Assembly (NCBI GenBank): GCA_005880175.1
Contig: VBJR01000222.1
Coordinates: forward strand, 1-14,345
Origin: Chloroflexota bacterium
GTDB taxonomy: Bacteria; Chloroflexota; Dormibacteria; Dormibacterales; Dormibacteraceae
Direction: 5' to 3'
DNA: 14,345 bases
A program made the translations under genes and the position numbers. The number at the start of each line of letters is the position of its first letter. Position 1 is the first letter of the stretch. Below, piece by piece: positions 1 to 7,236 of the stretch. The notes below the pieces were generated by a model. That model was not told the origin of the DNA, did no database searches, and worked only from the letters and a program-made list of their open reading frames with translations.

Positions 1-1
1 C

Positions 2-445
2 GAACCCGCTCCCACTCCCGAGCTGGCGCCAGCGCCGGAGCCGGAGCCCGCCCCGGCGGCGGAGGCGCGCCCGGCGCGCTCCCGGCGCCGCCGCTCGACG
101 CCCGCGCCCGACACCGAGCAGCCCGCGCCGCCGGACCCGCAGGCGGACGGCGAGGCCGAGGCGGCGCCCAAGCCCCGGCGGCGCCGGCGGGCGCGCGCCG
201 CGGAGCCCGCCCCGGCGCCGGCCGACGAGCGGCCGCCCGAGCAGGCCGTCGTCACGACCGAGCCCGTGGCCCCGGCCCCGGAGCAGCCACCGCCGATCCC
301 GTCGCCGTTCCGGCCGCCGGGACAGGCGCACCCCAGGCCCGAGTCGCCGAGCGAGTCAGCGGCGGTTCCGGCTCCGGACGAGGCGCCGGCGACCGACGGC
401 TCAGGAGGCCTGGCCGGCGTCCTGCGCAGGCTGCGCGGCAGCTGA
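2..445 (+). CDS. 3' end of a gene with a low-complexity Pro/Ala/Glu/Arg tail
   Basis: An open frame enters from the left edge and ends at a TGA at 443-445, giving about 147 residues with no start in view. The protein is almost entirely proline, alanine, glutamate and arginine, with two basic blocks (SRRRRST and KPRRRRRARA) set in acidic/proline-rich stretches. It ends in a short, possibly helical segment, GLAGVLRRLRGS. Such tails occur at the C-terminus of RNase E/G-type nucleases, DEAD-box helicases and other RNA- or membrane-associated proteins in high-GC bacteria, and the folded part that would decide is outside the window. The last 45 bp overlap the 3' end of ispH on the other strand. The frame is credible because it stays open to the edge with coding-like GC bias, but in such GC-rich DNA other frames are open too. 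Function unknown. Confidence 0.55.
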   Translation, partial: EPAPTPELAPAPEPEPAPAAEARPARSRRRRSTPAPDTEQPAPPDPQADGEAEAAPKPRRRRRARAAEPAPAPADERPPEQAVVTTEPVAPAPEQPPPIPSPFRPPGQAHPRPESPSESAAVPAPDEAPATDGSGGLAGVLRRLRGS

Positions 446-1312
446 GACCGGCTCCAACGCCTCCAGGTACTCGACCACCCGGCGCGTGAGCTGCGTCGGA
501 GTCGAGGCCCCGCTGGTCACGCCGACCCGCCGCACGTCCGCCAACCAGCTGCGGTCGATGTCCTCGACGCTGTCCACCAGGTACGCGGGCTTGCCCGCGA
601 GCTTCCGGACCACCTCGACCAGCCGGCAGGAGTTGGACGACCGCGGGCTCCCGACCACGATCACCAGGTCCACCTCGCGCGCCGCCTCGACGGCCGCTTC
701 CTGCCGCTCCTGGGTCGCCCGGCAGATCTCGTTGTGCACCTCGGCCGCGGGATAGCGGCGCCGCACAGCCTCGATCAGCTCCTCCGTGTCCCACATGGAC
801 AGCGTGGTCTGGCACGTGACCGCCACCCGGTCGCCGGGCAGGTCGAGCGCCTCGACGTCGGCCACGTCCTGCACCAGGTGGACCCGGCCGGGCGCCTCGC
901 CCATCACGCCCTCGGGCTCCGGGTGCCCCTTGCGCCCGATGTAGACGACGTCGTAGCCGCGCGCCGCCAGGTCCTTGACCAGGTCGTGGGTCCGGACCAC
1001 GTCCGAGCAGGTGGCGTCCACCGCCACCAGGCCGCGCTCGGCCGCCCGCTGCTTCACCTGGGGGGACACCCCGTGGGCCGTGAAGATCACCGTGCCGCTC
1101 TCGATCCGCTCCAGGCCGGCGAGCCGGTTGGGCGGGTCCACCAGGAGGATCCCCTGGTTCTGGAGATCGTCGGTGACGTGGGTGTTGTGGACGAGCTGGC
1201 CCAGCATGTGCACGGGTCCGTTCGTGGATTCTCGAACGCGCTTCGCGATGCGGAACGCGTCCACCACCCCGTGGCAGTAGCCCCTGGGGGTGATGCGCTT
1301 GACTTCCATCAC
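401..1312 (-). CDS. ispH: 4-hydroxy-3-methylbut-2-enyl diphosphate reductase (IspH/LytB)
   Basis: IspH is the last enzyme of the MEP isoprenoid pathway. It reduces HMBPP to IPP and DMAPP in the cytosol using a [4Fe-4S] cluster. All three cluster cysteines are visible: C13 (PRGYCHGV), C102 (DATCSDV) and C197 (NEICRATQERQ). The substrate-binding residues also fit the family: H42, H80 (TAHGVSP), H130 and E132 (KGHPE), T170 (CQTTLS), the SSNS at 225-228 and the S/T near 270 (GASTP). The length of 303 residues is normal. The N-terminus resembles the Bacillus-type subgroup rather than the E. coli/actinobacterial form. The usual Pro after the second cysteine (ATCP) is Ser here. The protein starts with GTG-ATG; either codon could be used, and the ATG at 1307-1309 is equally likely. 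The gene lies 8 bp downstream of the DedA gene, so it is probably co-transcribed. Confidence 0.95.
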   Translation of the reverse strand: MMEVKRITPRGYCHGVVDAFRIAKRVRESTNGPVHMLGQLVHNTHVTDDLQNQGILLVDPPNRLAGLERIESGTVIFTAHGVSPQVKQRAAERGLVAVDATCSDVVRTHDLVKDLAARGYDVVYIGRKGHPEPEGVMGEAPGRVHLVQDVADVEALDLPGDRVAVTCQTTLSMWDTEELIEAVRRRYPAAEVHNEICRATQERQEAAVEAAREVDLVIVVGSPRSSNSCRLVEVVRKLAGKPAYLVDSVEDIDRSWLADVRRVGVTSGASTPTQLTRRVVEYLEALEPVSAAAQPAQDAGQAS

Positions 1313-1320
1313 CTACGAGC

Positions 1321-1962
1321 CTACCGACGCGGCCCCGCGGGCTGCACCGCGCCGCCCTCACCCCGTCGCAGCAGGCGCCCGCCCAACCACAGGCCGGCGA
1401 CCCACAGCACCAGGAGCAGGAGCACGGTGGCGCCCAGGCCCACCCGGTCCACCAGGTGCAGGAGCACGCCGATCGCCTCGCGCCCGAACAGCCAGCCGGC
1501 CGTCACGAATACGGCGACGTACAGCGCGGCGCCGGGTACCAGTCCGCCGAGGAACGTGCCTCGGGGCAGGCGCAGCAGCCCGGCCACCTCGGTGGTGGTG
1601 ATCCGCAGCCCCGGGGTGATCCGGGCCAGGAACACGGCCGGCCAGCCGCCCCGGCGGAGGAGGCGGGCCGCCCGGTCGACGCCGCCGCCCAGGCGCGTCG
1701 CGCCAGTCAGCCATCGCAGCAGCCGGGCGCCGGCCACGTCGAAGACCTCGCGACCCGCCATCGCGCCGCCGATGGTGGTCAGGAAGACCGCCGGCACCGC
1801 GAGGAGCGGCTCGAGCCCGCGGCGGCGGATCGCCACCCCGCACGCGACCAGGAGCAGGTCGCCCGGCGCGAACGGCAACGGCACGCCGCATTCCTCCACG
1901 AAGATGACCAGGCAGAGGGCGCCCAGGAACGCCGGGCCGTGCAGCTGGTCCAGGAACGTCAC
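1321..1962 (-). CDS. DedA-family integral membrane protein (VTT domain)
   Basis: The 213-residue protein has several hydrophobic segments and the DedA/VTT hallmarks. An early acidic-glycine-proline motif (EECGVPLPFAPGD, residues 23-35) is followed by F-x-A-R-x-x-P-G-x-R (FLARITPGLR, 111-120) and a Gly/Pro-rich re-entrant-like segment (FLGGLVPGAALYV, 137-149), then a C-terminal helix around 176-194. Family members are proposed polyprenyl-phosphate or phospholipid flippases/scramblases of the inner membrane. The start is a GTG at 1960-1962. Eight bases separate its stop from the ispH start. Pairing with ispH is suggestive because DedA homologues recycle undecaprenyl phosphate, a product downstream of the isoprenoid pathway, but that link is inference. 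Confidence 0.88.
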   Translation of the reverse strand: MTFLDQLHGPAFLGALCLVIFVEECGVPLPFAPGDLLLVACGVAIRRRGLEPLLAVPAVFLTTIGGAMAGREVFDVAGARLLRWLTGATRLGGGVDRAARLLRRGGWPAVFLARITPGLRITTTEVAGLLRLPRGTFLGGLVPGAALYVAVFVTAGWLFGREAIGVLLHLVDRVGLGATVLLLLVLWVAGLWLGGRLLRRGEGGAVQPAGPRR

Positions 1963-2017
1963 TCGTCCACCGTCTCGATGAGCCCCGCGGCGGGTCGCCG
2001 TGTGACCGCTCGCCCGG

Positions 2018-2521
2018 TCAGGTCGCCGAAGCCGCCGGCTCGAACGTGGCCTGGATGCTGGTCAGGTGCCAGTGCGGGTGGAAGTTCACGGCCCGCTCGA
2101 TGAACGTCGCCACGGACGTCGTGCCCAGGAACGTGGTCGCCTCGCGGTCGAGCTGCTCGTCGCTGAGGCCACGGATGACCCCGGCCACCTCGGCGCCGCC
2201 CGTCTCGAGCAGCCCGATCGTCTCCGCCTGGTCGGGTGTCGCGTGCTCGCCGGCGTGCCGGGCCGCCGAGCCGGGCGAGGGCGGCGGGATCGACTCTCCG
2301 GTCACCGCCATCCGGATGGCCTGGGCGCTGCGCTGGTAGGCGCTCGCCACGTGGTGGGCGATCGTGCCGACCGGCCGGTGCTCGTCCTCGTCGCCGAGCT
2401 GGAAGATGGGACTGTTGACGCCGGGCGTCAGCCACTGCCGCTCGTCCAGACCACGGACGTACTCGATCAGATGGGCGTTGGTCCGCTCGAACGCGGCGGC
2501 CAGGTCGTCGGATCTGCTCAT
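2018..2521 (-). CDS. DinB/YfiT-like four-helix putative metal-dependent protein
   Basis: This 167-residue protein has the DinB-superfamily pattern: an amphipathic first helix (FERTNAHLIEYVRGLDERQW), a histidine in the second helix (H56/H57, TIAHHVASAY) and a C-terminal H-x3-H (H148-H152 in NFHPHWHLTSIQ). These three would form the metal site. The superfamily includes mycothiol-, bacillithiol- and other thiol-dependent transferases and many proteins of unknown role, so no substrate can be assigned. ATG at 2519-2521 is preceded by a purine-rich GGGG. The spacing to DedA downstream is 55 bp, so it may share a transcript with dedA-ispH. An overlapping out-of-frame ORF (1959-2531) is a shadow. Confidence 0.75.
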   Translation of the reverse strand: MSRSDDLAAAFERTNAHLIEYVRGLDERQWLTPGVNSPIFQLGDEDEHRPVGTIAHHVASAYQRSAQAIRMAVTGESIPPPSPGSAARHAGEHATPDQAETIGLLETGGAEVAGVIRGLSDEQLDREATTFLGTTSVATFIERAVNFHPHWHLTSIQATFEPAASAT

Positions 2522-2563
2522 GGCACCCCATTGTGCCCGGGTCGCGTATGGTAGACCGTCATC
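2522..2563. promoter_or_regulatory. divergent promoter region between DinB-like and membrane protein genes
   Basis: Only 42 bp separate the two divergent start codons, so promoters for both directions must lie here or inside the genes. On the plus strand TATGGT (2547-2552) fits a TAnnnT -10 box and would put the RNA start a few bases before the GTG at 2564. The same bases read TACCAT on the minus strand. No convincing -35 box is visible. Low confidence. Confidence 0.25.
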
Positions 2564-3160
2564 GTGAGGGGCCGGAACAGGCAGGCTGGACGGGGTGGGC
2601 TGGGACTGGTCGTGCTGCTGGTCGTCGTGGCCATCGGCGGATACCTGGCGTGGGGCTTCACGCACCAGACGTCGTCGGTGCCGGCGGTGACGACGTCGCA
2701 GGCGACCAACGCCAGCGCCCAGCAGAAGGTGGAGGCGTTCGCGAATGCGCAGGCCCGGGCCACGCAGAGCGGGCGGCCGGTGCAGGTCGCCGAGACGTTC
2801 AACGACGCCGAGCTCAGCTCGCTGGCGAACGACGCGGCGCAGGCGCGGGGCCTGCCGGTCAGCGACATCAGCCTCCACGCCACCGGCCAGGGCACGGTCC
2901 AGGGCCGCGCCAACGCCCAGGTGGCGGGTCAGACGCTGCCGGTCAGCCTGGAGGGCGTGCCGGTGGTCAGCGACAACCGGGTCGCGCTCGACGTGAAGAG
3001 CACGCAGGTGGGCTCGCTGCCCGGCCCGATCAGCGACCAGCTGACGCAGCAGCTCCGGCAGCCGCTGGAGCTGGGGCAGCCGGTCACGGGGTTCGACCAG
3101 CTCCGCGTGAACGTCACGGACGGGCGGATGACCGTGACGGGGGTCGCTCAGCCCAGCTAG
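2564..3160 (+). CDS. single-pass membrane-anchored protein of unknown function (LmeA/DUF2993-like?)
   Basis: The 198-residue protein begins with a short basic stretch (MRGRNRQAGR) and a hydrophobic helix at about residues 12-31, which predicts an N-in anchor or uncleaved signal. A Ser/Thr/Ala/Gln linker follows (35-65), then a beta-rich extracytoplasmic region. That region has alternating short strands (VQVAETFNDAEL, ISLHATGQGTVQG, LPVSLEGVPVV, RVALDVKSTQVG) and ends in LRVNVTDGRMTVTGVAQ. This reminds me of the phospholipid-binding LmeA/DUF2993 and YpmS-type proteins, whose last strand has a similar 'DGRMTVTG' look, but I cannot confirm the family. GTG start at 2564. The gene is convergent with the PIG-L gene, and a long hairpin covers its last codons. 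Base use resembles its neighbours. Confidence 0.75.
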   Translation: MRGRNRQAGRGGLGLVVLLVVVAIGGYLAWGFTHQTSSVPAVTTSQATNASAQQKVEAFANAQARATQSGRPVQVAETFNDAELSSLANDAAQARGLPVSDISLHATGQGTVQGRANAQVAGQTLPVSLEGVPVVSDNRVALDVKSTQVGSLPGPISDQLTQQLRQPLELGQPVTGFDQLRVNVTDGRMTVTGVAQPS

Positions 3161-3181
3161 CTGGCTGCCTCAGCGACCCCC
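3139..3181. terminator. long inverted repeat between convergent genes, possible bidirectional terminator
   Basis: GGGGGTCGCT at 3139-3148 is the exact reverse complement of AGCGACCCCC at 3172-3181. Inside the loop CAGC and GCTG can extend the pairing with one bulged C, around a further perfect palindrome, CAGCTAGCTG. It spans the stop codon of the plus-strand gene and ends 8 bp before the stop of the minus-strand PIG-L gene, as expected of a bidirectional terminator. There is no T-tract on either side, so intrinsic termination is not assured. Confidence 0.5.
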
Positions 3182-3188
3182 ATCCGGC

Positions 3189-3920
3189 CTACTCGACTCC
3201 TACGAACAGGTCGTGCTCCGGGTGGGGCTCGCCCAGCGTTCCCCGGGCCAGCACGAACCGCTCCGTGCCGAACGCGGACCGCTTGCGATCGACCAGGTCG
3301 CGGACGTCCACGATCGTCGTGATCTCCTCGTCCGGGATGCCAGGGATCCGGAACCCGTTGGCGTCCTCCTCCCGGCCCATCTCGCGCATCCGCTCCCGGA
3401 TCTGCTCCACGAAGCTGCGCGGCACCGCGTGCAGGTACGCCTTGGCCGGCCGCCAGCCCTCCTCCTCCAGGAGGTCGAGCGCGGCGATCGTCGTGTGGTG
3501 CGCCTTGATGTGATCGGGATGGCCGTACGTGCCGTCGGGCGTGTACGTCACGACGACGTCGGGCCGCTCCTCGCGCATGATGACGGCCAGCCGCTCCGCC
3601 GCCTCCCCCAGGTGGGCGGAGTGGAACGAGCGCGGGTCGTCGTTGCTGGGCGTGCCGGCCATGCCCGAGTCGCGGTAGTCGAGGAACGCCTGCCGGTCCA
3701 CCCCGAGGATCTCGCCCGAGCGGCGGAGCTCCTCCGTGCGGACCTCGCCCAGCCGGGGCCGGACGGTCGCCTCGTCCATGTTGTGGATCTCGCCCTCCTC
3801 GCCCCGCGTCGCGGTGACGAGCACGACGCGGTGGCCGCGGTCGTGCGCTCGGGCCATGACGCCGCCGGTGGCGACGCACTCGTCGTCGGGGTGGGCGTGA
3901 ACGAGCAGCAAGGTAGTCAT
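3189..3920 (-). CDS. PIG-L/LmbE-family N-acetylglucosaminyl deacetylase (MshB/Mca-like)
   Basis: The 243-residue protein has the PIG-L zinc-site motif AHPDDE near the N-terminus (H10, D12, D13) and the second part, GHPDH (H134-H137). H10, D13 and H137 would bind zinc, with D12 as the base. The GEEGEIHN loop and the DYRDSGMAG segment resemble the MshB/Mca branch, which deacetylates GlcNAc-inositol or cleaves mycothiol conjugates. Similar proteins in lineages without mycothiol act on other N-acetyl sugars, so the substrate is open. Its ATG (3918-3920) follows the HAD gene's TAG directly with no gap, showing co-translation in the same operon. It is the last gene of this minus-strand array and faces the hairpin at 3139-3181. 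Confidence 0.88.
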   Translation of the reverse strand: MTTLLLVHAHPDDECVATGGVMARAHDRGHRVVLVTATRGEEGEIHNMDEATVRPRLGEVRTEELRRSGEILGVDRQAFLDYRDSGMAGTPSNDDPRSFHSAHLGEAAERLAVIMREERPDVVVTYTPDGTYGHPDHIKAHHTTIAALDLLEEEGWRPAKAYLHAVPRSFVEQIRERMREMGREEDANGFRIPGIPDEEITTIVDVRDLVDRKRSAFGTERFVLARGTLGEPHPEHDLFVGVE

Positions 3921-4712
3921 CTATCCGGTCAATGCCTCCACGAGCCGGGCGAACCCGCCGGTCCCGGGCCTGCCCACGGTGCGGCCGTTCGCGGCCGCGA
4001 GTACCTCCGGCGGAGCGCCCTCCACCGCGTATCCCGCGCACGCCCACTCGATCATCGGCTGGTCGTTGCGGCCGTCGCCGACGGCCGCCGTCTCCTCGCG
4101 GGCGATGCCGAACCGCCCGCACAGCCACTCCAGGGCCTGGCGCTTGTCGGCGTTCGGGTTCGTGATCTCGATGTACTCGGGCAGCGACGTGGCCGCGTAC
4201 AGCCGGCCGGCCCACCGGGCGCGGATCTCGGGCAGCCAGCGCTCGGCCACCTCCGGGGCGGCGACGATCACGAGCTTGGGCGTGGTCGGGCCCATCGCCG
4301 CGTCCAGGTCGCCCACCACGTGCACCGTCATGCCGGAGTGGTGGGCGTACTCCTGCGCCTCGGGCCGGTCGCGCTCGACGATCAGCTCGTCGTCCCGGTA
4401 CGCCTGCACGTGCAGGTCGCGCTCCTGGCAGAAGCGGATCACCTCCATCGCCACGTCGTGGGGCACGCCGTGGTCGAGCATGGTGGAGCCGTCCAGGGCC
4501 CGGACCTGGGCGCCCTGGTAGCAGACGATGGGCGACGTCAGGCCCAGCCTGCGCACCCAGGGCAGCGCGCCGGGGAACGGGCGCCCGGTGCACGCGACCA
4601 CGCGGATGCCCGCGGCCTCCGCCCGCCGCGCCGCCTCGACGTCGCGCGGGTCGAGCTGCAGGTCCACGCTGACGAGCGTGCCGTCGAGGTCCACCGCGAG
4701 GAGCCGGATCAT
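3921..4712 (-). CDS. Cof-type HAD-superfamily phosphatase (subfamily IIB)
   Basis: The HAD motifs appear in order over 263 residues. Motif I is DLDGT (nucleophile D8, acid D10), motif II is CTGRP (T42), the motif III lysine is K190 in [10 protein letters not shown], and motif IV is GDGRNDQPM (D213, N216, D217). The central insertion at about 80-185 corresponds to the IIB cap that sets substrate choice. Members dephosphorylate sugar phosphates, phosphoglycolate or cofactors such as FMN/PLP. The specificity cannot be read here. I chose the ATG at 4710-4712 because it overlaps the upstream stop as ATGA and puts the motif-I strand right at the N-terminus, as in the family. A longer frame from 4796 would add an Arg/Ala-rich extension antisense in style and is rejected. 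Translationally coupled on both sides. Confidence 0.9.
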   Translation of the reverse strand: MIRLLAVDLDGTLVSVDLQLDPRDVEAARRAEAAGIRVVACTGRPFPGALPWVRRLGLTSPIVCYQGAQVRALDGSTMLDHGVPHDVAMEVIRFCQERDLHVQAYRDDELIVERDRPEAQEYAHHSGMTVHVVGDLDAAMGPTTPKLVIVAAPEVAERWLPEIRARWAGRLYAATSLPEYIEITNPNADKRQALEWLCGRFGIAREETAAVGDGRNDQPMIEWACAGYAVEGAPPEVLAAANGRTVGRPGTGGFARLVEALTG

Positions 4713-5704
4713 GCGGGCAGGACTTCCGGGTTCAGCAGGTTGGGCGGCCGCTCGCCGCGCAGGCCGGCGAGCAGGTTGCGCACGGCCAGCGCGCACATCT
4801 CCGACCGCGTCCGCACCGAGCCGCTGGCGATGTGCGGCGCCAGCACGACGTTGTCCAGGTCGAGGAGGGCCGGATGGACCTCGGGCTCGCGCTCGAACAC
4901 GTCCAGGCCGGCGGCGAAGATGCGCCGCTCGCGCAGCGCCGCGGCCAGCGCGGCCTCGTCCACCACCGGCCCGCGGGACGTGTTGACCAGGACGGCGCTC
5001 GGCTTCATCCGGTCGAGCTGGGCGGCCCCGATCAGGTGGCGCGTCCCGGGCGTCAGCGGCACGTGGAGGCTGACGAAGTCCGCCTCGCGCAGCAGCTCGT
5101 CCAGCTCGACGCGGGTGGCGCCCAGCTCGCGCTCCGCGTCGGGGGGCAGCGCCACCGCGTCGGTGTAGAGGATCCGCATGTCGAACGCCCGCGCCCGCCT
5201 CGCCACGGCCCCGCCGATCCGGCCCACGCCGACCAGGCCCAGCGTCGCGCCCCAGACGTCCTGGCCGAGCAGCATGTCGATCGCCCAGCCGCCGAACTGG
5301 CCGGCGCGGAGGAAGCGGTCGCCCTCGGCGATCCGGCGGGCGGCGGCCATCATCAGGGCGAACGCGAAGTCGGCCGTGGTGTCGGTCAGCACGCCCGGCG
5401 TGTGCGTGGCCATCACGTGGTGGCGGGTCGCGGCCGGCACGTCGATGTTGTCGTAGCCGACCGCCACGTTGGCCACGATCTCCAGGCCGGGCGTCGACAG
5501 GACCGTCTCGCGGATGGGGTCCATCACCTGGCTGAGGATGCCCTGGCAGCCGCCCCGCTCGACCGCGTCGCGGATCGCCGCCTCCGTCAGCGGCCGGCCG
5601 TCCGGGAACGGCACCACGTCGACGGCGGCCTGCTCCAGCAGGGCCGGGGCGGGGTCGAGGACCGGGTGCATCAGCAGCACGCGGGAGCCCGCGCCCTCGC
5701 TCAT
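4709..5704 (-). CDS. D-2-hydroxyacid dehydrogenase (glyoxylate/hydroxypyruvate reductase type)
   Basis: This 331-residue NAD(P)-dependent enzyme of the D-isomer 2-hydroxyacid dehydrogenase family shows the substrate-domain segment [13 protein letters not shown] (78-89). The Rossmann motif GVGRIG is at 159-164, with an acidic residue (D182) ending the second strand, which favours NAD. The catalytic triad is R244 ([10 protein letters not shown]), E273 (VFEREP) and H291 (LAPHIASGS). GYDNID and the length match glyoxylate/hydroxypyruvate reductases, but related formate or phosphoglycerate dehydrogenases cannot be fully excluded. The ATG at 5702-5704 overlaps the stop of the HD gene (ATGA), and its own stop overlaps the start of the HAD phosphatase in the same way. 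A 2-oxoacid reductase next to a HAD phosphatase would suit phosphoglycolate/glyoxylate salvage, but this is only inference. Confidence 0.92.
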   Translation of the reverse strand: MSEGAGSRVLLMHPVLDPAPALLEQAAVDVVPFPDGRPLTEAAIRDAVERGGCQGILSQVMDPIRETVLSTPGLEIVANVAVGYDNIDVPAATRHHVMATHTPGVLTDTTADFAFALMMAAARRIAEGDRFLRAGQFGGWAIDMLLGQDVWGATLGLVGVGRIGGAVARRARAFDMRILYTDAVALPPDAERELGATRVELDELLREADFVSLHVPLTPGTRHLIGAAQLDRMKPSAVLVNTSRGPVVDEAALAAALRERRIFAAGLDVFEREPEVHPALLDLDNVVLAPHIASGSVRTRSEMCALAVRNLLAGLRGERPPNLLNPEVLPA

Positions 5705-6279
5705 GGGTTGAGGCCCAGCTCCGGCGCGATCGGGACCAGCGCGTCGCGCACCACCTCGACGTGCTCGTCGAACGGCACGCCGAGCGCCTCGGCGCCCTCG
5801 ACGAGCTGGTCGCGGTGCACCGCGCGGGCGAACGCCTTGTCCTTCATCTTCTTGCGAACCGTGCGGGCGTCGACCGCCGCCAGCGAGCGGTCCGGCTTGA
5901 CCAGGGCGCAGGCGATGATGAACCCGCTCATCTCGTCCACGGCGAACAGCGCCTTGCGGACCGGCGTGTCGCGGGGCACGTCCAGGTACTCGGCGTGCGA
6001 GGCGATGTCGTCGATGATCTCCTCGGGCCAGCCCCGCTCCCGGAGCATCCGCATGCCGCGCATGGGGTGCTGATCGAGCGTCGGCCCGGTCTCGTAGTCC
6101 CAGTCGTGGATCAGGCCGAGGATGCCCCAGCGCTCCTCGTCCTCGCCGAACCGGCGCGCGTACGCCCGCATCGCCGCCTCGACGGCGCGCATGTGCCGGC
6201 GCAGCGTCTCGCTCTGCGTCATCTCCGTGACCATCCCCCACGCCTCCTCGCGGGTGGGGGTGTGCGTCTCCACGCTCAC
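5701..6279 (-). CDS. HD-superfamily hydrolase, COG2316-like
   Basis: The 192-residue protein closely follows the pattern I remember for the small HD hydrolases of COG2316. It begins TREEAW, then H29 (RRHMRAVE), the HD pair H58-D59 (LIHDWDYE), H71, H95 (SHAEYL), D115 (FAVDEMSGF) and the [12 protein letters not shown] segment (143-154), ending in PELGL. The H...HD...D arrangement predicts a divalent-metal phosphohydrolase. The natural substrate is unknown to me. GTG at 6277-6279 is supported by a near-perfect AGGAGGTG eight bases upstream. The stop overlaps the next ATG. It lies between holB and the dehydrogenase in one tightly packed array. Confidence 0.9.
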   Translation of the reverse strand: MSVETHTPTREEAWGMVTEMTQSETLRRHMRAVEAAMRAYARRFGEDEERWGILGLIHDWDYETGPTLDQHPMRGMRMLRERGWPEEIIDDIASHAEYLDVPRDTPVRKALFAVDEMSGFIIACALVKPDRSLAAVDARTVRKKMKDKAFARAVHRDQLVEGAEALGVPFDEHVEVVRDALVPIAPELGLNP

Positions 6280-6286
6280 GGCCGCT

Positions 6287-6367
6287 TCACCTCCTCGGGT
6301 TGTTCAACGCCGTCCGGCACTCGAGCAGGAAGCACTCGAGCGCCAGGCGGGGGCTCACGCCATCGCC
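6287..6367 (-). pseudogene. displaced C-terminal segment of delta' (holB) in the -1 frame
   Basis: The frame reading GDGVSPRLALE then CFLLECRTAL and NNPRR to a TGA at 6287-6289 looks like the last helix of the delta'/DnaX family, where NPRLALE-type sequence is common near the C-terminus. It has no start of its own. It would complete holB if reading shifted by -1 within about 6362-6400, probably with a loss of helix residues too. Its stop lies 7 bases before the next gene's start, a normal operon spacing. The site of the shift is next to the palindrome GCCGGCGCCGGC (6365-6376). Confidence 0.55.
6288..6295 (-). promoter_or_regulatory. strong Shine-Dalgarno of the HD hydrolase gene
   Basis: AGGAGGTG on the minus strand sits 8 bases before the GTG at 6279 and fixes that start. 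The TGA ending the delta'-like frame (6287-6289) overlaps this site, the spacing expected for a normal operon junction if holB really ended there. Confidence 0.75.
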
Positions 6368-7203
6368 GGCGCCGGCTCGTCCAGCATCCGCCGGCGCAGG
6401 TGCAGCTGCCAGCTCCCGAGCGCGAACAGCACGGGGTCCTCGACCGTCCGGTCGGAGCTCCGCCACTGGAAGTTGGCCGAGTCGAGCTCGGCGGCGAGGC
6501 CCAGCGCCACGTCGGCCGGCGCGCCGAACACCTCGTCCAGGCGGTGGGCCCACCGCTCGTGGCGCTGCACCACCTCGTCGTCGCCGGCCGCGGCGACCGC
6601 CCAGCCGGGCCGGCCCCGGGCCAGCCCCGCGATCGCCTCGGCGCGCTCGGCCGGCACCCCGCGCCTGAGCAGCAGGTCGCGCACCTCGGGCATCGGGACC
6701 GCGTGGAAGGCGACGCGCTGGCAGCGCGAGACGACGGTCGGCAGGACCACGAACGGCGAGACGCTGGGCGTGGTCAGCACGATCATCCGGTTGGGGTGCG
6801 GCTCCTCGAGCGTCTTGAGCAGGATCCCCTGGATCGGGTCCGCCATCCGGCCCACGTTCGCGATGAGCGCCACCCGGTGCGAGCCGACGGCCGGCTTCAG
6901 CGACAGGAACGCCTGCAGCGACTGGAGGTGATGCTCCGGCTGCTTGTCGGGGAGCAGGCGGATCTCGTCGATCCGCAGGTTGTCCCGGCGGTCGTCCTCC
7001 CAGTAGTCGGGGTGCCGGTCCAGCGGCGTCTCCGGCAGCAGGGCCGCGGCCAGGGCGCGGGCCGTCGTCGTCTTGCCCAGCGAGGGCTCGCCGACGAACA
7101 GGTAGGCGTGCGAGAGACGGCCGCTCTCGAGCTGACTGGCCAGGAGCCGGCGCACGGCCTGGTGGCCGGCGACGTCGCCGAACGGATCGGGCACGAACGT
7201 CAA
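6355..7203 (-). CDS. holB: DNA polymerase III delta' subunit, apparently truncated at the C-terminus
   Basis: Delta' is the fixed part of the clamp loader that opens and loads the DnaN sliding clamp. Visible parts are the N-terminal GDVAGHQ (9-15), a complete P-loop GEPSLGKT (38-45), IDEIR (78-82), the LLKTLEEP helix (128-135) and the SRC motif with the arginine finger (159-161). The cysteine zinc module of E. coli delta' is absent. The frame ends at residue 282 with LDEPAPAMA. The usual end of the protein, with an N/S-PRLALE-type helix, is missing here but present in the next frame just downstream (6287-6367). The gene may therefore be frameshifted or carry a small deletion. TTG at 7201-7203 gives the normal N-terminus; GTG at 7192-7194 is the alternative, and no clear Shine-Dalgarno is seen. 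It lies 33 bp below the TPR gene. tmk, a frequent neighbour of holB, is not here. Confidence 0.88.
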   Translation of the reverse strand: MTFVPDPFGDVAGHQAVRRLLASQLESGRLSHAYLFVGEPSLGKTTTARALAAALLPETPLDRHPDYWEDDRRDNLRIDEIRLLPDKQPEHHLQSLQAFLSLKPAVGSHRVALIANVGRMADPIQGILLKTLEEPHPNRMIVLTTPSVSPFVVLPTVVSRCQRVAFHAVPMPEVRDLLLRRGVPAERAEAIAGLARGRPGWAVAAAGDDEVVQRHERWAHRLDEVFGAPADVALGLAAELDSANFQWRSSDRTVEDPVLFALGSWQLHLRRRMLDEPAPAMA

Positions 7204-7236
7204 GGGTAGGGGACGCGCCGAACCGGCCGCGCCGCG

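Noticed and set aside
252..1361. Long minus-strand ORF of 369 codons over ispH
   Set aside because: Arg/Gly/Pro-rich shadow frame; ispH in another frame carries all family motifs.
2018..3920. DinB-like protein plus MshB/Mca-like deacetylase as a mycothiol pathway
   Set aside because: They are in different operons, both families are very broad, and no MshA, MshC or MshD is present.
4709..6241. 510-codon fused frame joining the HD region to the dehydrogenase
   Set aside because: The N-terminal third is a shadow of the HD gene; the true dehydrogenase starts at the ATGA overlap at 5704.
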